Shown here: positions 1-6,849 of the stretch, one piece after another
Layout of the letters: every line of letters begins with the position of its first letter
Position numbering within the stretch: the stretch's first letter is position 1
Origin: an uncultured Collinsella sp.
Lineage (GTDB): Bacteria > Actinomycetota > Coriobacteriia > Coriobacteriales > Coriobacteriaceae
DNA: 16,814 bases
Direction: 5' to 3'
Assembly: GCA_900553475.1 (NCBI GenBank)
Contig: USEF01000015.1
Location: forward strand, 1 to 16,814
Notes under the pieces: generated by a model
Database searches by the model: none
Told to the model about the DNA's origin: nothing
Seen by the model: the letters and a program-made list of their open reading frames with translations, nothing else
Program-made: the position numbers and the translations under genes

Positions 1-1333
1 CAAAGCTCTTGTCGGGGCCAAAGGCGTCCGGGCCATAGGCGGTGACGAGCGCGACCATGACGGCGGCGGCGACCAGGGCGCCCACGATGCCGCCAATGGC
101 TTGGCCGATCCACTGCGCACGCGGGTTGGTGCCCAGCACGGCGCCGGCCTTAAAGTCGTTCATGACGTCGCCCGCAAGGCCGCACGCCACGGCTACGATG
201 CCAGCGATAAAGAACAGCTTGACCTGAGCGATCTGAGCGAAGGCAGCCACGATGAGCATAACGATGAGGCCAAAGATTTCCATGGGGTCGATGCCCGTCT
301 GGCCGCAGCTCTGTGCGCTCATGATGGTGGTGACAAAGGTGAACAGCGTCACGATGACGGCCGGAACGGGGCCAAGGTCAAGCACGATGGCGATGATCAC
401 GGCGATGGCGGCAGCGCCCAGGCCGATGATGCCGGCGTCGAGCTTAAGGGAGCCCGAGATGAGCGACTGCTCGTCGGTGTCGGTGGAGCTGTCGGCGGCA
501 AGACCGCGGACGATACCGGCGACCTGCGGCAGGATGTCCTTGAGGACGACGGCGACGCCAAAGCCCATCATGAGGCCCATGCCCAGGGACTTGACGATGC
601 CCTGTGCAGTCACAACGTCGAACAGACCGGCAGCGGTGCCGCCCACGATGATGCCAAAGTTGCCCAGCAGGGCGCCGGCAAACCAGAAGGCGACCGGGGC
701 GAAGCCCACGAGGAAGCCGACGGAGAGCAGCATGGGCGAGTTGTAGATACCAAAGGTCACGCCGGGGATGTTGAGCGTGCATAGCATACTGGGCACAATG
801 CCCAGGGCGTCGCGCAGCACGCTATAGATGCCGGCGATGGCCATGGAGCCAAAGAGCTGCTTGCCGGTTTTGCCGCCGGCCTCGGTTGCGCGCAGGGTCT
901 GAGCTGCGGCGTTGCCGGTGGGGAACTCAAGCGCGGCGTCCACGATAAAGTGACGGTGGATGAGCGCGGTGGCCAGCAGGCCCAGGATGGTGCCGGCGAG
1001 TGCCACGATAAACATGTCGAGCCAGCTGATCTGGTCGGCATAGCCCAGCATCCAAGCGCCCGGGATGGTAAACGCCAGGCCGCCGGCGACCATGGCGCCC
1101 GCGGACATGATGGTGTGGGTGACGTTGGCCTCGTTGAGGCTGGCGTTGCCCATGAGCTTCAGGAAGAACAGCGAGATGACGGCAGCGAAGACGATCGGCC
1201 AGGGGAGTGCGCCCATCTTGAGGGCGGTGTAGGCCGAGCTTGCTGTGATAATCACGCAGCCAAGGACGCCGATGACGACGCCACGCAGCGTGAGTTGCCC
1301 GCGCATCGAAGCACGGTTCGAGGGATTGCTCAT
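1..1333 (-). CDS. OPT-family oligopeptide transporter, C-terminus beyond the window
   Basis: Polytopic membrane transporter of the OPT (oligopeptide/metal-chelate) family. Members take up peptides or metal complexes across the cytoplasmic membrane. The minus strand is open from ATG at 1333 to the window edge, giving 444 residues; family members are usually 500-650 residues, so the C-terminus is missing. Recognisable OPT segments are SAYTALKMGALPWPIVFA near residues 33-50, LNEAN at 66-70, FPTGNAAAQTLRATEAGG at 137-154 and DVMNDFKAGAVLGTNP at 389-404. Hydrophobic helices alternate with short loops throughout. The start is supported by AAAGGAG a few bases upstream (plus-strand ctccttt at 1341-1347). 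It is divergent from coaX. The substrate cannot be told from sequence; peptide uptake would fit the M20 amidohydrolase at the other end of the window, but that link is only inference. Confidence 0.9.
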   Translation of the reverse strand, partial: MSNPSNRASMRGQLTLRGVVIGVLGCVIITASSAYTALKMGALPWPIVFAAVISLFFLKLMGNASLNEANVTHTIMSAGAMVAGGLAFTIPGAWMLGYADQISWLDMFIVALAGTILGLLATALIHRHFIVDAALEFPTGNAAAQTLRATEAGGKTGKQLFGSMAIAGIYSVLRDALGIVPSMLCTLNIPGVTFGIYNSPMLLSVGFLVGFAPVAFWFAGALLGNFGIIVGGTAAGLFDVVTAQGIVKSLGMGLMMGFGVAVVLKDILPQVAGIVRGLAADSSTDTDEQSLISGSLKLDAGIIGLGAAAIAVIIAIVLDLGPVPAVIVTLFTFVTTIMSAQSCGQTGIDPMEIFGLIVMLIVAAFAQIAQVKLFFIAGIVAVACGLAGDVMNDFKAGAVLGTNPRAQWIGQAIGGIVGALVAAAVMVALVTAYGPDAFGPDKSF

Positions 1334-1358
1334 ATAAAACTCCTTTGCGTATATCCGC

Positions 1359-1396
1359 TTCCTCCGGGAGCGCCGCTACGGATACGGCGCGGGAAG
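1359..1396 (-). other. Hairpin in the leader of the OPT gene
   Basis: GCGCCG (1370-1375) and CGGCGC (1385-1390) form a perfect 6-bp stem. An outer CTTCC/GGAAG pairing (1359-1363 with 1392-1396) extends it. It lies in the presumed roughly 100-base untranslated leader of the transporter. I do not recognise a known riboswitch. It has no U-tract, so it is not an obvious terminator. Confidence 0.35.
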
Positions 1397-1443
1397 TCGG
1401 GTTACCAAGGGCCGCCGCGTGAGCTCGCGCGCGACCGCGCACC

Positions 1444-1498
1444 AGTATAGCCGCAAGCTAGTCATTTTGGGATGACTGGTTTAGGTAGGCGATATACT
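1444..1498. promoter_or_regulatory. Divergent promoter region with a central palindrome, OPT/coaX
   Basis: TATACT occurs on the plus strand at 1493-1498 (for coaX, about 28 bases before its ATG) and on the minus strand at 1449-1444 (for the OPT gene). Both resemble -10 hexamers. Midway between them is a dyad, AGTCAT (1460-1465) and ATGACT (1472-1477), stretching to 8 bp with one G:T pair. It falls about where both -35 regions should be. No good TTGACA match is seen for either direction. A regulator bound here could affect both genes; this is inference. Confidence 0.4.
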
Positions 1499-1525
1499 GC
1501 TGGGCAGACGAAAGGAGCGCCGACG

Positions 1526-2377
1526 ATGCTTAATGGGTGCGCATATATATTGACGGTCGACGTGGGCAACACGTTCATTCGCTTTGGCCTATTTGCCGAG
1601 GATTCGGCTGCGGCGCAGGAATGTCCGCTTGCGACGTGCGAGATCACGACGCCGTCGAGCATCACGGCCGATGAGGCTCGTATGAGGCTCGCGCAGGTCA
1701 TGGGCGCGCTGTCAGCCGATGCGGGCGTGCCGGGTGCACTCGTTCCCGCGGCCGCAGTGCTGAGCTGCGTGGTGCCGGCGCTCGAACGCCCGTGGAAGGT
1801 GGCGCTTTCCCGTACCTGCACGGGACGCGTGCTCACGGTGGGACCGGGACTTAAGACTGGCATGCCCGTCCACTACGACGACCCCGCCGAGATCGGCCCC
1901 GACCGCATCGCCGATGCCGTGGCGGCTCGTGCCGTCTACGGCTCTCCGTGCATTGTGATCGACCTGGGCACTACGACCAATATCGAGGTCATCGATACGC
2001 ACGGAACCTTTGTCGGCGGCGTCATCGCGCCGGGTCTGGCACTTGGCGCCCGCTCGCTTTCGGCCGCTGCGGCGCGCCTGCCGCAGGTTGAGCCCTCGGC
2101 GCCGACACACGTCATCGGCCGCAACACGCGCGAGGCGATGCGCTCGGGCGTGGTCTTGGGCGAGGTTGCCCGCATCGATGGCATGCTCGACATGGTGCTT
2201 GCCGAGATGCGCGCGACCAAGGCCGCGGGGGAGGGCGATGTGCCCATCGTCATTACCGGCGACGATGCCGAGGCGCTTGCGGCCCTTGTCGGCCATAGCC
2301 TGACGGTCGACGACGCGCTGACGCTGCGGGGTCTCGCCGAGCTGTACCACATCAACCAAAAGCCCCGCCGCGCGTAG
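1526..2377 (+). CDS. coaX: Type III pantothenate kinase
   Basis: Phosphorylates pantothenate with ATP, the first step of coenzyme A synthesis, in the cytosol. The 283-residue product belongs to the ASKHA-fold CoaX family (usually about 255-265 residues). It carries the N-terminal phosphate-binding motif DVGNT at residues 12-16, GPDR at 124-127 (family consensus GADR), the second phosphate loop IDLGTTTN starting near D146, and the GGVIAPG and GRNT segments typical of the C-terminal half. ATG 1526 is chosen over an in-frame ATG at 1472 because AAAGGAG (1511-1517) sits 8 bases before it and DVGNT then lies at the usual distance from the N-terminus. A TATACT -10 candidate at 1493-1498 would also make the upstream start untranscribed. 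Identification is firm. Confidence 0.95.
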   Translation: MLNGCAYILTVDVGNTFIRFGLFAEDSAAAQECPLATCEITTPSSITADEARMRLAQVMGALSADAGVPGALVPAAAVLSCVVPALERPWKVALSRTCTGRVLTVGPGLKTGMPVHYDDPAEIGPDRIADAVAARAVYGSPCIVIDLGTTTNIEVIDTHGTFVGGVIAPGLALGARSLSAAAARLPQVEPSAPTHVIGRNTREAMRSGVVLGEVARIDGMLDMVLAEMRATKAAGEGDVPIVITGDDAEALAALVGHSLTVDDALTLRGLAELYHINQKPRRA

Positions 2378-2420
2378 CGATGGGGGCGATGGGACAAAAA
2401 CGTCTCCACCTTCCACCTGC

Positions 2421-2426
2421 TACAAT
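2421..2426 (+). promoter_or_regulatory. Candidate -10 box (TACAAT) before the dCMP deaminase gene
   Basis: TACAAT lies 35 bases before the chosen ATG, in the 83-base gap after coaX. No convincing -35 hexamer is seen at 16-18 bases upstream, so this is a weak call. Confidence 0.35.
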
Positions 2427-2460
2427 GGGTCAAACTATTGCGATTTCGGAGGTGTCTGCC

Positions 2461-2985
2461 ATGTCGGACGATCTTCATCAAACCGCGTCGGGCAAGCGCC
2501 GCGACGTTATTAGCTGGGATGAGTTCTTTATGAGCGTGGCCATCGCCGCGCAGCGCCGCAGTAAGGACCCCAACACGCAGGTGGGCGCGTGCATCGCCAA
2601 CACCAACCACCGCATCCTTTCGGTGGGCTACAACGGTACGCCCTCGGCACTCAACGACGACTTTTTCCCGTGGGGCACGAGCGACGACCCGTTGCAGGAT
2701 AAGCACAACTACGTGGTGCATGCCGAGGCCAACGCCGTGCTCAACTACCGCGGCTCGCTCAAAGACCTTGAGGGTTCCACGGTCTACGTCACGCTGTTCC
2801 CGTGCCACGACTGCGCCAAGATCCTGGCGCAGGTGGGCGTGGGCGAGGTCGTCTACCTGGACAACAAGTATGCCGATACCGACGACGGCCGTATCAGCCG
2901 CCGCATTCTCGACTCCTGTGGCATCAGCTACCGCCAGGTCATCGTCGATGTTCAGATTGGTACCGGGGGACAGGCTCGACAGTAA
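2461..2985 (+). CDS. Deoxycytidylate (dCMP) deaminase, ComEB type
   Basis: Zinc enzyme that deaminates dCMP to dUMP, supplying substrate for thymidylate synthesis. The 174-residue product has the cytidine/deoxycytidylate deaminase signature: HAEAN with zinc ligand H87 and proton-shuttling E89, and PCHDC with the two cysteine ligands C115 and C118. SKDPNTQVGACI and GYNGTP upstream, and the YLDNKYADTDDGRISRRIL segment downstream, match the dCMP deaminase branch rather than tRNA adenosine deaminase or riboflavin enzymes. ATG 2461 has GGAGG (2448-2452) 8 bases upstream and gives the usual family length. An in-frame ATG at 2380 would add 27 residues with no family match and is rejected. The gene follows coaX closely but may have its own promoter. 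Confidence 0.94.
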   Translation: MSDDLHQTASGKRRDVISWDEFFMSVAIAAQRRSKDPNTQVGACIANTNHRILSVGYNGTPSALNDDFFPWGTSDDPLQDKHNYVVHAEANAVLNYRGSLKDLEGSTVYVTLFPCHDCAKILAQVGVGEVVYLDNKYADTDDGRISRRILDSCGISYRQVIVDVQIGTGGQARQ

Positions 2986-2987
2986 TA

Positions 2988-3016
2988 TGCGTTGTCGCTA
3001 TCTGACGACGAACGCA
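2988..3016 (+). other. Stem-loop just after the dCMP deaminase gene
   Basis: TGCGTTGTCG (2988-2997) pairs with CGACGAACGCA (3006-3016) with one bulged base and an 8-base loop, beginning 2 bases after the stop codon. There is no U-tract, so an intrinsic terminator is doubtful. It may protect the 3' end of the transcript. Confidence 0.35.
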
Positions 3017-3102
3017 GCTCAAAGAGCCCCGTCCCAAATTGACTACTCGTGAAAGTCGCGTCTGCGCGCATGGACGGCTCGTGAGCGGGTACATGGCTGT
3101 AG

Positions 3103-3134
3103 TAACATAGCTTCTGTCCGCGGGCGCGCCCGCG
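3103..3134 (+). promoter_or_regulatory. Candidate -10 (TAACAT) and 16-bp perfect palindrome before the NifU-like gene
   Basis: TAACAT at 3103-3108 could be a -10 box. It is followed at 3119-3134 by CGCGGGCGCGCCCGCG, a perfect palindrome that ends 10 bases before the AAAGGAG ribosome-binding site. The palindrome would lie at or just after the transcription start, as an operator or a very stable leader hairpin. No -35 hexamer of quality is present. Confidence 0.35.
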
Positions 3135-3156
3135 TTATTGTGAGAAAGGAGCCCCT

Positions 3157-3435
3157 GTGGCTGTTAACGAAGAGCTGCTTAAGAAGGTTCTTGAAGAGAT
3201 TCGCCCCAACCTGCAGGCCGATGGCGGCGATATGGAGTATGTGGGCGTTGACGACGAGGGCGTCGTCAAACTGGAACTGCAGGGCGCCTGCGCCGGCTGC
3301 CCCATGAGCTCGCTGACCCTGTCCATGGGCATTGAGCGTATCCTGAAGGAGCATGTGCCCGGCGTTACCCGCGTTGAGCAGGTCAATGCTTCCGGCGAGG
3401 CCGAGGACCTGTACGACGAGTACGCGCCGTTCTAA
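3157..3435 (+). CDS. NifU C-terminal-domain Fe-S cluster scaffold protein
   Basis: Small cytosolic scaffold that assembles or carries Fe-S clusters for apo-proteins. The 92-residue product is a stand-alone NifU C-terminal (Nfu-type) domain. It begins LLKKVLEEIRPNLQADGGDMEYV (family signature RPxLQxDGGD, residues 16-25) and has the cluster-binding CxxC as CAGC at residues 45-48, followed by the conserved CPMSSLTLSMGIE helix. The acidic tail EDLYDEYAPF is outside the domain. Translation starts at GTG 3157, with AAAGGAG (3145-3151) 5 bases upstream. There is no partner Suf or Nif gene nearby; it stands alone between the dCMP deaminase and lgt genes. Family assignment is firm; its client proteins are unknown. 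Confidence 0.93.
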   Translation: MAVNEELLKKVLEEIRPNLQADGGDMEYVGVDDEGVVKLELQGACAGCPMSSLTLSMGIERILKEHVPGVTRVEQVNASGEAEDLYDEYAPF

Positions 3436-3484
3436 GATGCGAAAGCTGCGGACGGCATACTCCGCATAGACGTTACGCCCAAAT

Positions 3485-3523
3485 ATGCGGCTGCGAGCGC
3501 AAGGCCCGCGGCCGCATTTGTAT
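3485..3523 (+). terminator. Probable intrinsic terminator after the NifU-like gene
   Basis: ATGCGGCTGCG (3485-3495) pairs with CGCGGCCGCAT (3507-3517) with one G:T pair and an 11-base loop, followed by TTTGTAT. A smaller dyad, TGCGGA/TCCGCA (3447-3466), lies just before it. The U-tract is broken, so strength is uncertain. It ends about 20 bases before the lgt start. Confidence 0.5.
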
Positions 3524-3544
3524 GTAGGGAGTAGGAGGGTCGAC

Positions 3545-4366
3545 ATGCTCAACGACTTCTACCATATGCTTGATCCCGTCGCGATTTCGGCGGGGCCTAT
3601 CACGATTTACTGGTATGGTCTGGCCTATGTGGTCGGCGCCCTGCTCACGGCGGTTGTCATGTACCGCACGCAGCGTCGCTGGGGTTTTAACATCACGATT
3701 GACGACCTGACGAGTGTCGTGGTCGGCGTGGTCTTTGGCCTCATTATCGGTGCGCGCCTGTTCTACGTCGTCTTTTACGGTGATGGCTACTACTGGGCGC
3801 ACCCGCTCGAGATCTTTGCCACCAACGAGGGCGGCATGAGCTTCCACGGCGGCCTGGTGGGCGGCATTATCGGCGGCATCATCGTATGCCGCATGTATAA
3901 GCTCGACGCATGGACTTTGGCAGACCTTGCCGTCATCGGCGCGCCGCTGGCCTTGTGCCTGGGCCGTTGTGCCAACTTTGTCAACGGAGAGCTGTGGGGC
4001 AAGCCGACCGATCTGCCATGGGGCGTGGTCTTTGGCGGGACTGCGGGCGATATGCCGCGTCACCCCTCCCAGCTCTACGAGGCATTTCTTGAGGGCATCG
4101 TGCTCTTTTGCATTCTGCAGGTGCTCAGCCGCAAAAAGCCGCTACTGCCCCAAGGCACGTTTATGGGCGTCTTTGTGATGGGCTACGGCATCGTTCGCTT
4201 CCTCATTGAGTTTGTGCGCGTGCCCGATGCGCAGCTGGGTTATCTGCTGGGAGGCGTCATCACGATGGGACAGCTGCTGAGCCTGCCGCTCGTAATCGTG
4301 GGCCTGGCGCTCGTCATCTTTGCTCGTCGCCGCAACCAACCCCAGCGCATCTACCTCGACGCCTAA
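3545..4366 (+). CDS. lgt: Prolipoprotein diacylglyceryl transferase
   Basis: Membrane enzyme that moves the diacylglyceryl group from phosphatidylglycerol to the lipobox cysteine of prolipoproteins, the first step of lipoprotein maturation. The 273-residue product has the usual length and about seven membrane helices. Diagnostic motifs are present: ITIYWYGLAYV near the N-terminus, FHGGLVGG with the essential histidine at H101, GRCANFVNGE with R141, N144, N147 and E149, and HPSQLYEA at 173-180. The C-terminal FLIEFVRVPDAQLGYL segment also matches Lgt. ATG 3545 is chosen over an in-frame start at 3485 because AGGAGGG lies 6-12 bases upstream and the first helix is then correctly placed. The stop codon overlaps a small hairpin repeat (4365-4401). 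Confidence 0.96.
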   Translation: MLNDFYHMLDPVAISAGPITIYWYGLAYVVGALLTAVVMYRTQRRWGFNITIDDLTSVVVGVVFGLIIGARLFYVVFYGDGYYWAHPLEIFATNEGGMSFHGGLVGGIIGGIIVCRMYKLDAWTLADLAVIGAPLALCLGRCANFVNGELWGKPTDLPWGVVFGGTAGDMPRHPSQLYEAFLEGIVLFCILQVLSRKKPLLPQGTFMGVFVMGYGIVRFLIEFVRVPDAQLGYLLGGVITMGQLLSLPLVIVGLALVIFARRRNQPQRIYLDA

Positions 4367-4401
4367 CCACCAAAAAGTGAACAGGCACCTTTGTGGTGGT
4401 T
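4365..4401 (+). repeat. Hairpin repeat copy A, overlapping the lgt stop codon
   Basis: AACCACCA (4365-4372) and TGGTGGTT (4394-4401) are perfect inverted arms around a core that runs A5, GTGAACAGG, CACC, TTTG. The last two bases of the lgt TAA are the first two bases of the arm. The core matches the cores of copies B, C and D (A-run, G-G, ACAGG, T-rich), but the arms are different. It is oriented opposite to copy B. Confidence 0.65.
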
Positions 4402-4425
4402 TGCTGGGCAACGATGACAGAACCG

Positions 4426-4478
4426 TAACGTTTCCCCAGATAAAACCTGCCAAAATAAACCTGTCCCTTTTTGGCAGG
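4426..4478 (-). repeat. Hairpin repeat copy B with conserved 20-base flank
   Basis: Read on the minus strand, CCTGCCAAAA and TTTTGGCAGG are perfect 10-bp arms (4446-4478) around AGGGACAGGTTTA. A 20-base flank (4445 down to 4426) follows. Hairpin plus flank match copy D at 9305-9357 in 47 of 53 positions by hand alignment. It ends 5 bases before the ribosome-binding site of the next gene. Confidence 0.75.
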
Positions 4479-4501
4479 TTTCTAGAAAGGCTCTTTGGAC
4501 T

Positions 4502-6685
4502 GTGAAGGATTCCGATCTCTCCACAACGGCTGCGCGCGACGCTGCCCGCATTGTCTGGTTTAAGCGCTACCCCGCCAAGCAGACGCTCATCGCATTTTTG
4601 CTCGCGCTGTTGGCGACCACGGCGTTTTCCATCGATCCCTCCCCGGTGTCGAGCAACGCAGTCTTGGCGATTGACCCCAAAGCCTCGGGCATGCTGTACG
4701 TGTGCTACGAGGTGCTCCTCTCGTTTGCCGGCCATACCGACGCGGTCATGCTGCTTGCACTTGCCTGCCTGCTCACGCTGCCGTTTCGCTACGTGTTCTT
4801 TGGCCGTGGCGACACCTGGCGTCCATCGATCATTCTGCCGTCGCTGTTCTTCGCCATCTGCATGGTGTTCGGCCGCAGCTACGATCTTACCGACTCGGCC
4901 GAGATTGTCCTTGGCGACAAAGCCCGCATCATCTGCGCCTGGATTGGCGGCGCGGGCTGGATGTTCTTGGCGGTCGTTGCCTTCTACCTTGCCTTTGAGT
5001 GTCTAGATTGGCTGAGCTCTCGGCGCATTCCGTTTTCGGAAGCGCACTTTGGCCGCGTATGGCGTGTGACTCACGCCGTGCTCTCGGTCCATCCCTTTGC
5101 CGGGCCCTTCCTGGTGCTTATGATCGCCTGGGCGCCCACGCTCGTTGCTTCGCTGCCTGGCCTTTTTATGGGAGATACGGGTGCGCAGATTCGCCAGTGG
5201 TTCAACTACCCCAACGGCACGAGTGACTACCTGCGTCTGCTCAATCCCAATGTGTTGCTCAACGGACATCACCCCGTGGTGCACACGGCTATCATCGGTT
5301 CGTGCGTCCAGCTGGGGCTTTCACTGTTCAACAGCGCCAACGCAGGTCTTGCCATCTACACCTGTGCTCAGTTCGTCATCACGGCTGCCTGCATGGCCTA
5401 TTCCATTTCGTCGCTGCGCAAACTGGGCGTGAGTCTGCCGGTTCGCGGTGCGATCCTGCTGTTCTTTGCGTTTATGCCGATGTTCTCTAACTACGCGGCG
5501 TTGCTCACCAAAGACGTGCTCTTTGCCGACGCGTTCTTGGTGCTGCTGGTACAGACCGTCAAGCTCGTGGCATGTGGCTTGCCCCGTCGTGATGCCAATG
5601 TCGAGCGAGCGGGCGAGAAAGCCCCCGTGCTCTTTGCGCGCCACGACTGGCTGCTGCTCGCTCTGGGCGCCATGGGTTCCACGTTTCTGCGCAACGGCGG
5701 CCTGGTGTTTCCCCTGGCGGCATGCGTAATCGCGGCGGCGTTTTGCGCATGGGACGTGCATGTGGCTCGTCGTGCAGCCAAGCAGACTGGTGCTGCGCCT
5801 TCGGGCGCCATCCCGCGTTTCCGCTGGGTTGGCGTTCTCGCGGTGCTCGCGCTCTGCCTTGCCTCTAATATGTACTTCACCAAGGTCTTTATGCCGGCGC
5901 ACGACATCACGCCTGGTTCCAAGCGCGAAATCCTCTCGATTCCGTTCCAGCAGACGGCTCGTTTCGTCCAAAAGCACGACGGCCTCAACTCGGGCGTTAA
6001 CCCCACGGTTAAGGAGGACGGCACCATCGTGGAGGCTCCTTGCGACGGCTTGGTGACCGACGAAGAGCGTGCCGTGATCGATCGCGTACTCAAGTACGAG
6101 AACCTGGGCCGCCGCTACAACCCCGACAAGTCCGATGCCGTCAAGAACTGCTTTAACGAGTACGCCTCGCAGGAGGACATCGATGCCTATTTTGCGGTAT
6201 GGGCCCAGATGTTTAAGAAGGATCCCGAGTGCTACATTTCGGCGCTTATCAATAACTACTATGGTTATTTTTATCCGAGCGCGCGCGATGTCTGGGTCTA
6301 CAGCACGGCGCGTAGTGCCGAGATCATGGCGCGTCCCGACAACCTCAAGTACTTCGACTTCCATCCGGTTGACAGCAACGTGGTGCGCTGGTGCGACCAC
6401 CTGATCAATTTGTACCGTGTGGCGGTGCAGCGTGTTCCCTTTATCTCACTCACCATGAGCTCGGCCACCTATGTGTGGATCATGATCGCCGTGGTGGTCT
6501 ACTTGCTGCGTCGTCATTCATGGCGTGCGCTGGCGATCTGGGTGCCGCTGTTGGGCGTGCTCGCTGTGTGCCTGATTGGCCCGTGCAACGGCTCGACTTA
6601 CATGCGCTACCTGTATCCGGTCATCGCCTGCATGCCCTTCGCCATCGGCGCCACCGTCACCCGCAGCGACTTCCTCTGGTTCTAA
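4502..6685 (+). CDS. Large polytopic membrane protein, DUF6020-like
   Basis: A 727-residue membrane protein of unknown function. Hydrophobic helices fill residues 25-215 and 260-465. A polar stretch of about 170 residues (roughly 468-635) follows, then three C-terminal helices (about 656-669, 673-693, 700-718). Conserved-looking motifs are FMGDTGAQIRQWFNYPNG (D225), NGHHPVVHTAIIG (H256, H257, P258), LLTKDVLFAD, and MRYLYPVIACMPF near the C-terminus. From memory these resemble DUF6020 proteins, whose layout recalls GT-C glycosyltransferases: many helices, an early acidic loop, and a large loop facing outward. A glycan or lipid-linked sugar role is therefore possible but unproven. GTG 4502 is the only start giving the first helix; AGAAAGG (4484-4490) lies 11 bases upstream, directly after repeat B. 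No glycan-synthesis neighbours are present. Confidence 0.8.
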   Translation: MKDSDLSTTAARDAARIVWFKRYPAKQTLIAFLLALLATTAFSIDPSPVSSNAVLAIDPKASGMLYVCYEVLLSFAGHTDAVMLLALACLLTLPFRYVFFGRGDTWRPSIILPSLFFAICMVFGRSYDLTDSAEIVLGDKARIICAWIGGAGWMFLAVVAFYLAFECLDWLSSRRIPFSEAHFGRVWRVTHAVLSVHPFAGPFLVLMIAWAPTLVASLPGLFMGDTGAQIRQWFNYPNGTSDYLRLLNPNVLLNGHHPVVHTAIIGSCVQLGLSLFNSANAGLAIYTCAQFVITAACMAYSISSLRKLGVSLPVRGAILLFFAFMPMFSNYAALLTKDVLFADAFLVLLVQTVKLVACGLPRRDANVERAGEKAPVLFARHDWLLLALGAMGSTFLRNGGLVFPLAACVIAAAFCAWDVHVARRAAKQTGAAPSGAIPRFRWVGVLAVLALCLASNMYFTKVFMPAHDITPGSKREILSIPFQQTARFVQKHDGLNSGVNPTVKEDGTIVEAPCDGLVTDEERAVIDRVLKYENLGRRYNPDKSDAVKNCFNEYASQEDIDAYFAVWAQMFKKDPECYISALINNYYGYFYPSARDVWVYSTARSAEIMARPDNLKYFDFHPVDSNVVRWCDHLINLYRVAVQRVPFISLTMSSATYVWIMIAVVVYLLRRHSWRALAIWVPLLGVLAVCLIGPCNGSTYMRYLYPVIACMPFAIGATVTRSDFLWF

Positions 6686-6686
6686 C

Positions 6687-6719
6687 TTGGTGCATTGGGG
6701 TCAGGTTTCTTTGCACCAA
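6687..6719 (+). repeat. Hairpin repeat copy C, directly after a stop codon
   Basis: TTGGTGCA (6687-6694) and TGCACCAA (6712-6719) are perfect 8-bp arms around TTGGGGTCAGGTTTCTT. The unit is 33 bases, the same length as the hairpin of copy B, with GGG-N-CAGGTTT-N-TTT at the same place, but the arms are unrelated in sequence. It starts 2 bases after the TAA of the DUF6020-like gene. AGGGGACATC follows it. Confidence 0.6.
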
Positions 6720-6849
6720 AGGGGACATCATCACGACGCCTTCATTTTGGGGTTTATCTCGCAGGCCAGTAGGTATATCATAACGACGTTTGTTTATATT
6801 GCCCGAGCATCTGCGCTGGGCTTTAGGTCGAAACCGATAGGAGACACGT

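Noticed and set aside
101..784. Plus-strand frames opposite the OPT transporter gene
   Set aside because: Repetitive Asp/Gly/His composition with no motif; the minus strand encodes conserved OPT segments.
1343..1525. tRNA gene or known riboswitch between OPT and coaX
   Set aside because: No cloverleaf, no T-loop GTTCRA motif and no recognisable aptamer sequence on either strand.
3119..3134. GC palindrome as an intrinsic terminator of the dCMP deaminase gene
   Set aside because: There is no usable loop or U-tract and it lies close to the next ribosome-binding site.
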